NCBI RefSeq assembly: GCF_004114935.1 | Contig: NZ_CP022221.1 | Coordinates: 4,857,001-4,921,000, forward strand | Source of the DNA: Bradyrhizobium zhanjiangense | GTDB lineage: Bacteria > Pseudomonadota > Alphaproteobacteria > Rhizobiales > Xanthobacteraceae | Length of the DNA: 64,000 bases | Direction of reading: 5' to 3' | Part shown: positions 1 to 9,949 of the stretch, in pieces | Position numbering within the stretch: position 1 is the first letter of the stretch | How the letters are laid out: each line of letters begins with the position of its first letter | The notes under the pieces: model-generated | What the model was told of the DNA's origin: nothing | What the model saw: only the letters and a program-made list of their open reading frames with translations | The model's database searches: none | Position numbers and translations under genes: made by a program

Positions 1-2498
1 TCATGGGCCAATACCATCCGCATGGCGACCAGGCGATCTACGACGCGCTGGTGCGCATGGCCCAGCCTTTCTCGATGCGCGAACTGCTGGTGGACGGGCA
101 GGGCAATTTCGGCTCGGTCGACGGCGATCCGCCGGCGGCGATGCGCTACACCGAGTCGCGCCTGACCAAGATCGCGCTGAAGCTGCTCGACGACATCGAC
201 AACGAGACCGTCGACTTCCAGGACAATTACGACGGCTCGACCAAGGAACCGGTGGTCCTGCCGGCGCGGTTCCCGAACCTGCTGGTCAACGGCGCCGGCG
301 GCATCGCGGTCGGCATGGCCACCAACATCCCGCCGCACAATCTCGGCGAGGTCATTGATGCCTGCCTGGCGTTGATCGACAATCCGTCGCTGACCATCGA
401 CGAGCTCAACAACATCATCCCGGGCCCGGATTTTCCGACCGGCGGCATCATCCTGGGCCGCCAGGGCATCCGCAGCGCCTACCATCTCGGCCGCGGCTCC
501 ATCGTGATGCGCGGCAAGGTCACGTTCGAGACGATCCGCAAGGAGCGCGAGGCGATCGTCATCACCGAGATCCCGTATCAGGTGAACAAGGCGACGATGG
601 TCGAGCGCATCGCCGAGCTCTACAAGGAAAAGAAGATCGAGGGCATCTCCGATCTGCGTGACGAGTCCGACCGCGAGGGCTATCGCGTCGTCATCGAGCT
701 CAAGCGCGATGCCGTGCCCGACGTGGTGCTGAATCAGCTCTACAAGTTCACGCCGCTGCAGACGAGTTTCGGCGTCAACGCCGTCGCGCTCGATTCCGGC
801 CGTCCGCAGACGATGAACCTAAAGGATATGCTGACGATCTTCGTCGGCTTCCGCGAGCAGGTCGTCACGCGCCGGACCAAGTACAAGCTGCGCAAGGCGC
901 GCGAGCGCGCGCATGAGCAGGTCGGCCTCGCCATCGCGGTCGCCAACATCGACGAGATCATCAAGGTCATCCGCACTTCGCCGACGCCGGCGGCTGCGCG
1001 CGACACCCTGATGACGCGCGACTGGCCGGCGCGCGACGTCGAGGACATCATCACGCTGATCGACGATCCGCGCCACCGCATCAACGCAGACGGCACCATC
1101 CGCCTGTCGCTGGATCAGGCCAAGGCCATCCTGGAACTGCGCCTGGCACGTCTCACTGCACTCGGCCGCGACGAGATCGGCGACGAGCTGTCAAAACTCG
1201 CCGGCGAGATCGGCGACTATCTCGATATCCTGCGCTCGCGCGCCCGCATTCTCGAGATTATCAAGACCGAGCTCGCCGAGGTGAAGGCCGAGTTCGCCAC
1301 GCCGCGCCGCACCGTGATCATGGAGCAGGAAGGCGAGGTCGAGGACGAGGACCTGATCCAGCGCGAGGACATGGTCGTCACCGTCTCCCACGCCGGCTAC
1401 GTCAAGCGCGTGCCGCTGTCGGCCTACCGAGCGCAGCGCCGCGGCGGCAAGGGCCGCGCCGGCATGCAGACCCGCGACGAGGATTTCGTCAGCCGCCTGT
1501 TCGTGGCCTCCACGCACACGCCGGTGCTGTTCTTCTCCTCGCGCGGCCAGGTCTACAAGGAAAAGGTCTGGCGCTTGCCGATGGCTGCGCCGAACGCGCG
1601 CGGCAAGGCGCTGATCAACATCCTGCCGCTGGAGCAGGGCGAGCGCATCACCACCATCATGCCGCTGCCCGAGGATGAGTCGACCTGGGGCAACCTCGAC
1701 GTGATGTTCGCCACGACAGGCGGCAACGTGCGGCGCAACAAGCTGTCCGACTTCGTCGACGTCCGCCGTTCCGGCATCATCGCGATGAAGCTCGACGACA
1801 ACGAGGCGATCGTCGACGTGCAGATCTGCACCGAGCGCGACGACGTGCTGCTGACCGCTGCCGGCGGCCAGTGCATCCGCTTCCCCGTCACCGACGTGCG
1901 CGTGTTCACCGGGCGCACCTCGATGGGCGTGCGCGGCGTCGCGCTTGGCGAGGGCGACAAGGTGATTTCGCTGGCGATCCTGCGCCATGTCGAGACCACC
2001 TCGGACGAGCGCTCGGCCTACCTGAAGATGCGCCGTGCGGTCGCCGGCGAAGCTGCGACTGAGGAGACCGCCGCGGACGGCGAGGCCGAGGAGGCCTCCG
2101 GCAGCTTCCAGCTGGCCCAGGAGCGCTACGCCGAGATGTCGGCGCAGGAGCAGGTCGTGCTCACCGTGTCGGTCAACGGCTATGGCAAGCGCACCTCGTC
2201 CTACGAGTACCGCACCACGGGCCGCGGCGGCAAAGGTATCGTCGCCATGAGCGTCAACAACCGCAACGGCAACCTCGTGGCCTCATTCCCGGTGGAAGAT
2301 GCCGACCAGATCATGCTGGTCACCGACAAGGGCCAGCTGATCCGCTGCCCGGTCGAAGGCATCCGCATCGCCGGCCGCTCGACGCAGGGCGTGATCGTGT
2401 TCGACACGGCCGAGGACGAGCACGTCGTCTCGGTCGAGCACATCACGGAAGAGGCCGAGAGCGGTAATGGAGAGAACGGCAACGGCGGTGGAGCCTAG
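1..2498 (+). CDS. gyrA: DNA gyrase subunit A, 3' part (5' end outside window)
   Basis: Subunit A of DNA gyrase, the breakage-reunion subunit that introduces negative supercoils together with GyrB. The frame is open at the left edge, so the first roughly 75-80 codons are missing. The quinolone-determining stretch [11 protein letters not shown] starts at the fourth visible residue and the catalytic tyrosine is in AAMRYTE (visible residue 49). The GyrA box QRRGGKG near visible residue 478 separates it from ParC. The C-terminal beta-pinwheel carries an acidic insert (around [12 protein letters not shown]), and the protein ends in a Glu/Asn/Gly-rich tail. The position equivalent to E. coli Ser83 is Gln. 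Downstream lies an intergenic palindrome and no gene on the same strand until coaD. Confidence 0.97.
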   Translation, partial: MGQYHPHGDQAIYDALVRMAQPFSMRELLVDGQGNFGSVDGDPPAAMRYTESRLTKIALKLLDDIDNETVDFQDNYDGSTKEPVVLPARFPNLLVNGAGGIAVGMATNIPPHNLGEVIDACLALIDNPSLTIDELNNIIPGPDFPTGGIILGRQGIRSAYHLGRGSIVMRGKVTFETIRKEREAIVITEIPYQVNKATMVERIAELYKEKKIEGISDLRDESDREGYRVVIELKRDAVPDVVLNQLYKFTPLQTSFGVNAVALDSGRPQTMNLKDMLTIFVGFREQVVTRRTKYKLRKARERAHEQVGLAIAVANIDEIIKVIRTSPTPAAARDTLMTRDWPARDVEDIITLIDDPRHRINADGTIRLSLDQAKAILELRLARLTALGRDEIGDELSKLAGEIGDYLDILRSRARILEIIKTELAEVKAEFATPRRTVIMEQEGEVEDEDLIQREDMVVTVSHAGYVKRVPLSAYRAQRRGGKGRAGMQTRDEDFVSRLFVASTHTPVLFFSSRGQVYKEKVWRLPMAAPNARGKALINILPLEQGERITTIMPLPEDESTWGNLDVMFATTGGNVRRNKLSDFVDVRRSGIIAMKLDDNEAIVDVQICTERDDVLLTAAGGQCIRFPVTDVRVFTGRTSMGVRGVALGEGDKVISLAILRHVETTSDERSAYLKMRRAVAGEAATEETAADGEAEEASGSFQLAQERYAEMSAQEQVVLTVSVNGYGKRTSSYEYRTTGRGGKGIVAMSVNNRNGNLVASFPVEDADQIMLVTDKGQLIRCPVEGIRIAGRSTQGVIVFDTAEDEHVVSVEHITEEAESGNGENGNGGGA

Positions 2499-2556
2499 CG
2501 CATGATCCGGAAAAGCGCGCAGCGGTTTTCCGAAAAGATCATGCTCAAACAATAAG
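2499..2556. repeat. Interspersed palindromic repeat after gyrA
   Basis: Directly after the gyrA stop is an imperfect inverted repeat: GCATGATCCGGAAAA pairs with TTTTCCGAAAAGATCATGC, followed by TCAAACAATAA. I recall this CATGATCCGGAAAA unit as a common intergenic repeat in Bradyrhizobium and Rhodopseudomonas. It could also end the gyrA transcript as an RNA hairpin, although no run of T follows. Confidence 0.7.
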
Positions 2557-2568
2557 CGCGATGACGAT

Positions 2569-3516
2569 TCATCCTGATCTCATCGCGCTTTTCGCTGGCC
2601 CGGGAGCTGACGAAGCTGTATCGCAACGCAGGTTGGAGATGAATTCTCCGATCTGAGCGATGGCCGCATGGGCTTCCGGCAGCACCGGAACGAAGAGCTG
2701 GAAGACGTGCGGCATGCGCGGCCAGACCTCCAGGCGGCTCCGCGGATCACCTTGTTTCAGCTTGTCGGCCATGCGGACCGCGTCATCCCGCAGGATCTCG
2801 TCGCTGCCGACATGGATCAGCACCGGCGGAAGGCCGAACGCATCGCCATAGAGCGGCGAGGCATGGGGGTTATACGGGTCGGCGCCTGCCAGATAGCAAC
2901 GCACGAATTCCGGAACATCGTGCACGTTCAACATCGGATCTGAGGCGGCATTCTCGATCAACGAGGGCGCGGTGAGCGCGAGATCGGTCCAGGGTGACAT
3001 GGCAACGGCGGCGGCAGGAAGCGGCTTGCGTTCGTCACGCAGCCTCATGAGAAGGCACAGGGCCAATCCTCCACCGGCTGAATCACCCATCACGAAGAGT
3101 TCGCCTGGATCGCCTGTCTCGCCGGCGAGCCAGAGAAAACCCGCTACGGCGTCGTCCAGTGCGGCCGGAAACGGATGTTCAGGTGCGAGACGATATTCAA
3201 GGGCCCAGACCGTCGATTTGGTCACATTGGCAATGCGCCAGGTGAAATGCCGGTAGTAGATCGGCGCGCCCGAGACATAGGCGCCGCCATGAAGATATAG
3301 CACGTTGCGTCCCGGGTGCGACGCCGGGGTGGCGATCCGGTGTAGTCCGAGGTGACTGGCCTGCACGACGCTTGTCTTTGTGCTGCGTGGCGGACGAGGC
3401 ACCCATCGCTCCATGCGATGCATGTTGGCCCGCCACGTCCCGACATCGAATGGCTGACGGTGCCGTTTCAGGAACATGCGGATGCCGAGACGCAGCATTT
3501 CCGCGCGCAAGCTCAT
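2569..3516 (-). CDS. Alpha/beta hydrolase of the HSL (hormone-sensitive lipase) family
   Basis: Predicted carboxylesterase or lipase of 315 residues. The oxyanion-hole motif HGGAY is at residues 76-80, the nucleophile elbow GDSAGG at 144-149 (Ser146), the likely catalytic Asp in VGSDEI and the His in MPHVFQ near the C terminus. The ATG at 3516 was chosen because AGAGGA lies about six bases upstream; a longer reading would run into the ABC ATPase gene. It starts 31 bp after that gene ends, so it is probably the third gene of the permease-ATPase-hydrolase operon. Substrate unknown. The link to an exporter suggests processing of an exported or membrane lipid-like ester, which is only an inference. 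Confidence 0.88.
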   Translation of the reverse strand: MSLRAEMLRLGIRMFLKRHRQPFDVGTWRANMHRMERWVPRPPRSTKTSVVQASHLGLHRIATPASHPGRNVLYLHGGAYVSGAPIYYRHFTWRIANVTKSTVWALEYRLAPEHPFPAALDDAVAGFLWLAGETGDPGELFVMGDSAGGGLALCLLMRLRDERKPLPAAAVAMSPWTDLALTAPSLIENAASDPMLNVHDVPEFVRCYLAGADPYNPHASPLYGDAFGLPPVLIHVGSDEILRDDAVRMADKLKQGDPRSRLEVWPRMPHVFQLFVPVLPEAHAAIAQIGEFISNLRCDTASSAPGPAKSAMRSG

Positions 3517-3547
3517 GGTGCTTCCTCTTGCTTCATTCGCTTGGGTC

Positions 3548-4282
3548 TTACGGCCTGAATGCGGCCGCCTTTGGCAGGTGCAGCCGCTCGGGTTCGCCGG
3601 ATCCGGTGTCGACCAGCAGGCCATCCTCGATCTCGACGATGCGATCCGCAAAGGGAATGACCCGCGGATCATGCGTCACGACGAGCACGGCGCGCTCGCG
3701 CTGATGGGCTGCATCGGCGAGAATCCGCATGATGCTTCGCCCGTTATTGCCGTCGAGCGCGGCAGTTGGCTCGTCGGCGAGAATGACCGAGGGATTGGCG
3801 ACAAAGGCTCGCGCGATCGCGACCCTCTGCTGCTCACCGCCGCTGAGCTCGCCCGGCAAGGTATCGGCCTTCTGCTCCAGACCAACCAGGTTCAGTGCTT
3901 CCTGCGCCCGTTTCCTGGCCTTGCGTCCACGCTCATGACGGATGTCGAGGGCGAGTTGCACGTTCTGTGCAGCGGTGAGCGTCGGAAACAGATGATAGGA
4001 CTGGAACACAAAGCCGATATGGTCGCGCCTGATTCTGGCCAGTCCCTCCTTGTCGACGCCCGACGTGGGCGTACCGCACACGGTGAGCGCGCCCGAACTT
4101 GGTGCCAGCATGCATCCGAGCACGAGCAGCAGCGTCGTCTTGCCGCTGCCCGACGGCCCCATCAGCAGTGTGAACTCGCCGCGTCGCAGCGTGAGGTCGA
4201 TCCCGCGCAGCGCCTTCACCTCGCCCGCGCCACGCCCAAGCGTTTTCTTGATCGCGGTGGCCTCAATGATGATTTCGTTCAT
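3548..4282 (-). CDS. ABC transporter ATP-binding protein, MacB/LolD/DevA type
   Basis: ATPase subunit of 244 residues for a FtsX/MacB-type transporter. Walker A GPSGSGKT is at 42-49, the signature LSGGEQQ at 146-152, Walker B VILADE at 166-171, and the H-loop is in VVTHDPRV. The start ATG at 4282 overlaps the stop of the permease gene in a 4-bp ATGA (4279-4282), a sign of translational coupling; the in-frame extension upstream only repeats antisense permease sequence. The family includes LolD, MacB and DevA. No HlyD-type adaptor gene is next to it in the window, which argues against a complete MacAB- or DevBCA-type export set at this locus. Confidence 0.94.
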   Translation of the reverse strand: MNEIIIEATAIKKTLGRGAGEVKALRGIDLTLRRGEFTLLMGPSGSGKTTLLLVLGCMLAPSSGALTVCGTPTSGVDKEGLARIRRDHIGFVFQSYHLFPTLTAAQNVQLALDIRHERGRKARKRAQEALNLVGLEQKADTLPGELSGGEQQRVAIARAFVANPSVILADEPTAALDGNNGRSIMRILADAAHQRERAVLVVTHDPRVIPFADRIVEIEDGLLVDTGSGEPERLHLPKAAAFRP

Positions 4283-5412
4283 CGCATGAATACCGTTGCT
4301 GGATCGATCCGCACCACACGCACGATTGCGCCGATCGCCGACGCTACGCACATCACGACCGTCAGCACGAACAGGGCTGCAATCAGCCACGGCGTGATGA
4401 CGATGGGCAACGCGCTCTTGGCAGTCATCTCCACAACGACAGCGCCGATCGCGGTCGCAATGATGAAGCCGATGATCGCGTTGAGGAGCGCCTGATAGAT
4501 GATGACCCTGTAGATATATCCATTCGACGAACCCATTGCCCGCAGGGTGGCGAATTCACTGAGGTGATCCTTGGTGCTCGAATAGAGTGTTTGCGCGACG
4601 ATGACGGTGCCGACGATTACTCCCAGCAATGCGCCGGCAAACAGCGCAGCGCCGGCGCCGGTCCCGAACAGCCAGAACGAGCGGCTACGGCTGCGGAATT
4701 CATCCGTCGTAAGCACCTCGTGTTCACCAACCTGAGCTCGAACGGCCTTAAGAACCGTGTCGCGGTCGGCGTCGGGCTTGAGGCGAACCAGGAGGTTGCT
4801 GGCGCGATCGGGAAAGGCTCCGGTGTAGGTGCGAGCGTTTTTCAGGTCGACGAAGACATAGGGCGTCGTGGTGAATGAGCGGATGCCATCGGTCAAGGCC
4901 ACGACCTTCACGCGGCGGCCGCGGATCTCGGCCGTTGATCCGATTTTTGAGACGCCGAGGCGATCGTAGTAGGAGCGGTCGACGACCACGGCTCCATTTT
5001 GCGACAGCGCGCGAACGTCACCCTCGACCACGTTCCATGGTCTCAGGCTTCCATCACGCAAATCGGCGCCGACAACAAAGATGGGTGTCAACTCGCCGCT
5101 CTCGAGGCGCCAGTCCGAGAAGCCGATGACTAGCGGGACCACCGAGGCGACGCCATCGACGGATGCGACCTTGTCGCGCAGCTTCGCATCCAGCAGCGAA
5201 GGATCCTCAAAGCATTTCGCTCCCTTCGGCAGCACCCAGAGATCGGCTGACGTATGGTCGATCATCGTTGTCACCATGCGACCGAAGCCCAGGAACAGGC
5301 CCATCTGGATCATCACCAGGACGACCGAAAATACGATGCCTACGAGTGTCGCGGCAAAACGCAGGCGATCGTGGAAGAGATTGCGGGCCGCGAGCGTCGG
5401 GACCAGTGACAT
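4279..5412 (-). CDS. FtsX/MacB-type (DevC-like) ABC transporter permease
   Basis: Inner-membrane permease of 377 residues. It has one N-terminal transmembrane helix (about residues 18-45), a large extracytoplasmic MacB-like domain (about 50-240) and three C-terminal helices (about 250-370), the usual DevC/FtsX-like arrangement with four helices. The N terminus MSLVPTLAARNLFHDRLRF resembles DevC proteins. It is the first gene of a three-gene operon with the ATPase (4-bp overlap) and the HSL-family hydrolase. Such systems usually move lipids, lipoproteins or glycolipids from the inner membrane rather than small solutes. Confidence 0.9.
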   Translation of the reverse strand: MSLVPTLAARNLFHDRLRFAATLVGIVFSVVLVMIQMGLFLGFGRMVTTMIDHTSADLWVLPKGAKCFEDPSLLDAKLRDKVASVDGVASVVPLVIGFSDWRLESGELTPIFVVGADLRDGSLRPWNVVEGDVRALSQNGAVVVDRSYYDRLGVSKIGSTAEIRGRRVKVVALTDGIRSFTTTPYVFVDLKNARTYTGAFPDRASNLLVRLKPDADRDTVLKAVRAQVGEHEVLTTDEFRSRSRSFWLFGTGAGAALFAGALLGVIVGTVIVAQTLYSSTKDHLSEFATLRAMGSSNGYIYRVIIYQALLNAIIGFIIATAIGAVVVEMTAKSALPIVITPWLIAALFVLTVVMCVASAIGAIVRVVRIDPATVFMR

Positions 5413-5422
5413 GGACGTTCCG

Positions 5423-6646
5423 TCATCGAGGTTGATCTGAGATAGCGCCCTTGCCCGGGAGTCCGGAATGCCGGTGCACCAGCAGTCTGACGCCTGCGGC
5501 GAGGAATCCGCTCGCGGCCCAGCTCAGAGCCAGTGCCACGATGAGGACGAACGCGGCTTTGGCGACGGCATTCAGTCTCGTGCCGAGCAGCGCATATTGC
5601 AGCCACAGCACGAACGGGTAATGCGTGAGGTAAATGCCGTAGGCATTGGTCGAAAGACTATCGGCGAGCGCCGAGCGGCGACGCAACAATGCCAGCGAAC
5701 TGGCCACGAAAGCGATCACGCCTGTTGCGCATGCAGGGGGAAAGGCGAAAGCCGCGGCGAGACGGTATGCGGGCGGGCTGGCATTCCAATCCGGCATCGT
5801 CAGCGAGGTCAGCCCGCCCCACAGTGCAAAGCAGGCACATGCTGCGGCAACCCAGGTGGGCCAGTGGCGCGCGAGTGGGCCGTCGATGCGGAAGATACTG
5901 CGATCACAGCCGTAGCTGCCGATGGCAAATCCCGCGGAGAAATAGAGGAGATAGTGCAGCGGGCGGCTTAGCTGGAAAGACAATAGGCCGAAAAATGTCC
6001 ATTCCCAGGGCGTAAAGATCATCGCAAGCGGGACATAGGCCAGTGCCGACAGAATTGTGAGGCCTGCAAAGAACAGCAGCGGACGATCGTCGCACCGGGC
6101 GACGATCAGGCTCGCAGCCCGTGGCCATGATGGCATCAGTTCATGCAGTGCAGCGGCCAGGCCGCTGAGCAACAGAAGCTGCCACAAGAACCATTGCGGG
6201 CCCGCGGGCCACATCGGCAAAGCGCGCCAGTGCTGCCAAAATGCCGCAGGCGATGGGTCGGTCGCGGTCGTCAGATATGAGGAGTAGTACGCCACCGGAC
6301 TGAGAAGGGCGACCGCCAGGACGAAGGGCAATCCAATTCGCCACCACCGCTCCGCGAGATAGGCGGCAGCGCCCTTGCGGATGAGGCCGTGCGGGGTGAA
6401 CAGGCCCGCCAAAAGGAACATCAGGGACATCAAGCTGACGTCCTGCCATGCGCAGAACAGGTCCAGCCCGAACCAGCGCTCGCGGTCGATGATCGGAAAC
6501 GCGATCCACCGATAGGGCGGCGCGTCGAAGGCGAACGGATGCGGCGGCTGAGAGGCGAGGTAGGGAAGGGCCGAATGGAAGGCGACCACGATCAGGATGA
6601 CGACAGCGCGCAAGTTGCTGAATGTGACGTTGGCGCCAGGGTTCAT
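5423..6646 (-). CDS. Acyltransferase-3 family membrane protein
   Basis: Integral membrane acyltransferase of 407 residues of the family (NodX, OafA, OPG) that O-acylates sugars or lipids. It has about ten hydrophobic segments. The characteristic first helix NLRAVVILIVVAFHS with the conserved His is at residues 10-24, and a late SLSTNAYGIYLTHYPFVLW helix is typical. The ATG at 6646 places the family start near the N terminus; the frame stays open upstream but only as antisense of kup. It ends 10 bp before the permease start on the same strand, so it could belong to the ABC operon. No glycosyltransferase is nearby to indicate the acceptor. Confidence 0.88.
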   Translation of the reverse strand: MNPGANVTFSNLRAVVILIVVAFHSALPYLASQPPHPFAFDAPPYRWIAFPIIDRERWFGLDLFCAWQDVSLMSLMFLLAGLFTPHGLIRKGAAAYLAERWWRIGLPFVLAVALLSPVAYYSSYLTTATDPSPAAFWQHWRALPMWPAGPQWFLWQLLLLSGLAAALHELMPSWPRAASLIVARCDDRPLLFFAGLTILSALAYVPLAMIFTPWEWTFFGLLSFQLSRPLHYLLYFSAGFAIGSYGCDRSIFRIDGPLARHWPTWVAAACACFALWGGLTSLTMPDWNASPPAYRLAAAFAFPPACATGVIAFVASSLALLRRRSALADSLSTNAYGIYLTHYPFVLWLQYALLGTRLNAVAKAAFVLIVALALSWAASGFLAAGVRLLVHRHSGLPGKGAISDQPR

Positions 6647-6858
6647 GGGGAGCACCGGCCCAGGATTGATCTCGCCGGAACCAACCGAAGGCGATCCACC
6701 TGGTTCCAATTCGCCGGGCAGCGGACGCTGTTTTGCTGAAGCCAACGCCTCCAGCGCCCGGCGCGCCGGCATGCTCGTCAGCGCGGGTCTTGTCGCAGCC
6801 AGTGCCGGTGGGGCATCGCTGCGCGCATTCTCGCCACGCGATGCGCGCAGCGCGTCGG

Positions 6859-8805
6859 CTAAATCTCGAGCTCCGTGCCGAACTCGACGACCTGCTTGGT
6901 CGGCACGCCGAAGAACGCGGCGGAGCGTTCTGCGTTGCGCTGGAGGAAGGCGAACACGCCTTCGCGCCAGACCCACATGCCCGGGATGTCCTCGCTCGGG
7001 ATAATGGTCTCGCGGCCGACGTAGTAGGTAATGTCGGAGAGGTCGATGCCGGGCAGCTTGCCCTGGCGGCAAGTAAGCTTCAGTCCCTCATAGATCGTGG
7101 GGTTCTGCATGAAGCCATAATGCAGGATCACGCGGGTGATGCCGGGGATGATGTCGATGATCTCGGCGCGTTCGTCGTCGGGAATGTGCGGAGACTCCTC
7201 GATCAGCACGGTGACCAGCAGCACGCGTTCGTGCAGCACGCGGTTGTGCTTGACGAACTGGGTCAACGCCAGCGGCACGCCGCGCTGCGCGGAGGCCAGG
7301 AACACGGCGGTCCCGGGCAGCCTGGCGCGGCATTTGTTGATGGCCGTCTCGATCAGGTCCTCCTCGGGCTGGCGCAGCCGCGCGCGGGCCGCCTCGACCA
7401 GCTTCACGCCGGCGCGCCAAGTCAGCATCAGGAACGCGACGAGGCCGGCGAGCAGCAGCGGAAACCAGCCGCCCTCGAACAACTTGATCGAATTGGCCGA
7501 GAAGAAGATCACGTCGATCACGAAGAAGGCGCCGTTCACGGCAACCACAAGCCAGGGCGAATAGCCCCATTGGATCGCCACCAGAGCTGCGAGCAGCGTG
7601 GTGATCGCCATCAGCAGCGACACCGCGATGCCGTAGGCGCCGGCGAGCGCGTCGGACGTGCCGAAGCTCAGGACCGCTCCCAGCGTCGCGGCGGCGAGCA
7701 GCCAATTCACCAGCGGCACATAGATCTGTCCGATCGCAGCGCTCGTGGTGTGACGGATCAGCATGCGCGGCAGGAAGCCGAGCTGGATCGATTGCTGGGT
7801 CAGCGAGAACACGCCGGAGATGATCGCCTGCGAAGCGATCACGGTGGCGACCGCCGAGAAGGCGACGAGCGGATAGTGCAGGGCGTCGGGGCAGAGCTGG
7901 AAGAACGGATTCTCGATCATGGCGGGATCGGTGATCAAGAGCGCGGCCTGGCCGAAATAGTTCAGCACCAGCGCGGGCAGGCACACCGCGAACCAGGCGA
8001 GCCGGATCGGGAACCGGCCGAAATGCCCCATGTCGGCATACATGGCTTCGCCCCCGGTCACCGCCAGGAAGGCCGCGCCGAGAATTCCGAAGGAGACATG
8101 GAAATCCTGGTGGATCAGGAAGTCGAAGGCATAGAACGGGCTCAGCGCCGCCAGCACCGCAGGAGCCTTGACGATGCCGTGGATGCCAAGCGCGGCCAGC
8201 ACGACGAACCAGGTCAGCATCACCGGGCCGAAGATGCGGCCGATGAAGCCGGTGCCCTGCTTCTGCATCATGAACAGGCCGATCAGGATGGCGATGGTCA
8301 CGGGTACGACGACGGGCGCAAGCGAGGGGGCGTCGACCTTGAGGCCTTCGATGGCGCTGAGCACGGAGATCGCGGGTGTGATCGCGCCGTCGCCGTAGAG
8401 CAAGGCGGCGCCGACGAGGCCGACGACCAGCAGATGCGCCCGCCAGGTGCCGGGCTGGGCGTTGCGGGCATGCAGCAGCGCCAGCAGCGCGACGATGCCG
8501 CCTTCGCCGCGGTTGTCCGCGCGCAGGATCAGCAGCGCGTATTTCAGCGAGATGATCAGCAGCAGCGCCCAGAGGATCAGCGAGGCAACCCCCAGGACAG
8601 CATCGTGACTTAATGTGCCGCCATGGGCAGCCGCCTTGGCGGCTTCCTTCAGGGCATAGAGGGGGCTGGTGCCGATATCGCCATAGACCACCCCGAGGGC
8701 GCCCATGGTCATGGCAAGCGGCAGCGGATCGGGATGGTGGCCGGAGGCGAGTGCGGGCGTACTGGACAATGGCGACCCCCGATGGAAACGCGCCCGGCGG
8801 GCCAT
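6859..8805 (-). CDS. kup: Low-affinity potassium transporter Kup
   Basis: Potassium uptake permease of the KUP/HAK/KT family, likely a K+/H+ symporter. The hallmark GALGVVYGDIGTSPLYALKE lies near the N terminus, followed by about twelve transmembrane segments and a hydrophilic C-terminal domain. The ATG at 8805 gives 648 residues; an in-frame ATG at 8826 (655 residues) is equally possible and neither has a clear ribosome binding site. Length matches the family (about 620-660). Monocistronic as far as can be seen: the next gene on this strand starts 212 bp after its stop. Confidence 0.95.
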   Translation of the reverse strand: MARRARFHRGSPLSSTPALASGHHPDPLPLAMTMGALGVVYGDIGTSPLYALKEAAKAAAHGGTLSHDAVLGVASLILWALLLIISLKYALLILRADNRGEGGIVALLALLHARNAQPGTWRAHLLVVGLVGAALLYGDGAITPAISVLSAIEGLKVDAPSLAPVVVPVTIAILIGLFMMQKQGTGFIGRIFGPVMLTWFVVLAALGIHGIVKAPAVLAALSPFYAFDFLIHQDFHVSFGILGAAFLAVTGGEAMYADMGHFGRFPIRLAWFAVCLPALVLNYFGQAALLITDPAMIENPFFQLCPDALHYPLVAFSAVATVIASQAIISGVFSLTQQSIQLGFLPRMLIRHTTSAAIGQIYVPLVNWLLAAATLGAVLSFGTSDALAGAYGIAVSLLMAITTLLAALVAIQWGYSPWLVVAVNGAFFVIDVIFFSANSIKLFEGGWFPLLLAGLVAFLMLTWRAGVKLVEAARARLRQPEEDLIETAINKCRARLPGTAVFLASAQRGVPLALTQFVKHNRVLHERVLLVTVLIEESPHIPDDERAEIIDIIPGITRVILHYGFMQNPTIYEGLKLTCRQGKLPGIDLSDITYYVGRETIIPSEDIPGMWVWREGVFAFLQRNAERSAAFFGVPTKQVVEFGTELEI

Positions 8806-8911
8806 TCCGACGGGCGCGAGCGTCATGCAGTCTGCGACGAGACGTCGCAAATATCCATGGGGTTGTGTTGGGTCTATAGCGGACTAGCTGACGCGAAGCT
8901 GACAGATCCGA

Positions 8912-9169
8912 CTACGGGGTCCGATCGGCGGTCACGAGGCGTGCCTCACGGACATCGGCCTTGGTGCCGGCGCGGCGCAGGCACGAGGCTTCGAAGTTCG
9001 GCCAGGCCTGCTGCGAGCAGTCCTTGCCGATGCTGCGGATGTCGAGCCGGTCGCTCTTGGCCAGCGGCTGCGGCACGCTGGCTTCGACCGTCGGGGCGAA
9101 GCCGGGCAGCAGGGTGAGGGCGGCAGCAACACATGCAGAGATGGCAATCGCCGAAAGAGCCTTGATCAT
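8912..9169 (-). CDS. Small secreted protein, unknown function
   Basis: An 85-residue protein with a clear Sec signal peptide (MIKALSAIAISACVAAALTL, cleavage near residue 30). The mature part has two Cys (in KDCSQQAWP and ASCLRRAG) that could form a disulphide. Short exported proteins with the pattern CSQQ.WP.F..SCLR are familiar from Bradyrhizobium genomes, but I know no function. It is transcribed away from coaD; the 247-bp gap between their starts should hold both promoters. Confidence 0.75.
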   Translation of the reverse strand: MIKALSAIAISACVAAALTLLPGFAPTVEASVPQPLAKSDRLDIRSIGKDCSQQAWPNFEASCLRRAGTKADVREARLVTADRTP

Positions 9170-9416
9170 TGACAGTCCCCTGTGATGCGGCCGCTGCGCC
9201 TTGTGTGCGGCCCGTCATTCGTTGGCTGGATAAGTAACCATGGCCAGTTTCCAGACGTCTTCGCCGGAGCGGGAAATGGTTTCGTTGCTGCGCCGTTTGT
9301 TTCGTGGCCGCCCCCAGGACGAAACAATTCGGGGGATTCCGACATGGTTTTGCGGAAAAACCGCCAGGGAACCCGCCCGGCTTGCCGGCCCGGGCCGGGC
9401 GCGGTAGGAGGAGGTC

Positions 9417-9911
9417 ATGCCGCGCATCGCCTTCTATCCCGGTTCCTTCGACCCCATCACCAACGGCCATCTGGACGTGGTCCGGCACAGCGTTTCGCTG
9501 TGCGACAGGCTGGTTGTCGCGATCGGGGTCCACCCCGGCAAGAAGCCGCTGTTCTCGACCGAGGAGCGGCTGAAGATGCTGCACGACGTCTGCGGGCCGG
9601 TGGCGGCCCAGGCCGGTTGCGTGTTCGAAGCGGTGACCTTTGACGATCTGTCGGTCACCTCGGCGCGCAAGCACGGCGCGACCATCATGATCCGGGGCCT
9701 GCGCGACGGCAGCGACCTCGATTACGAGATGCAGCTTGCCGGCATGAACGAGGCCATGGCGCCGGAGGTGCATACGGTCTTCCTGCCGGCCTCTCCCATG
9801 GTTCGCCCGATCACCGCCACTTTGGTGCGCCAGATCGCCGGCATGGGCGGAGACGTCTCGGCCTTCGTCCCGCCGCTGGTTGCGGCACAGCTCAAGGCAA
9901 AATTCGCCTGA
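9417..9911 (+). CDS. coaD: Phosphopantetheine adenylyltransferase
   Basis: Catalyses the fourth step of coenzyme A synthesis, 4'-phosphopantetheine plus ATP to dephospho-CoA. The 164 residues match the family length. The nucleotidyltransferase motif [12 protein letters not shown] is at residues 7-18 (TNGH is the T/HxGH motif), [15 protein letters not shown] gives the pantetheine-binding region, and [10 protein letters not shown] occupies the place of the ISSTxVR motif. The start has an excellent ribosome binding site, AGGAGGAGG, just upstream. It heads a run of same-strand genes (cyclophilin, TonB-like protein, cyclophilin, queA). Confidence 0.97.
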   Translation: MPRIAFYPGSFDPITNGHLDVVRHSVSLCDRLVVAIGVHPGKKPLFSTEERLKMLHDVCGPVAAQAGCVFEAVTFDDLSVTSARKHGATIMIRGLRDGSDLDYEMQLAGMNEAMAPEVHTVFLPASPMVRPITATLVRQIAGMGGDVSAFVPPLVAAQLKAKFA

Positions 9912-9949
9912 TAACGGCGCGCTTCCTCTCTCATCTGACCGGAGTTGTC

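Noticed and set aside
1191..1988. Minus-strand frame of 265 codons inside gyrA
   Set aside because: Antisense to conserved gyrase sequence, low-complexity, no start signal.
6733..8613. Long plus-strand frame of 626 codons opposite kup
   Set aside because: Composition is His/Arg/Glu/Gln-rich with no domain, and kup on the other strand is certain. A shadow of GC-rich codon use.
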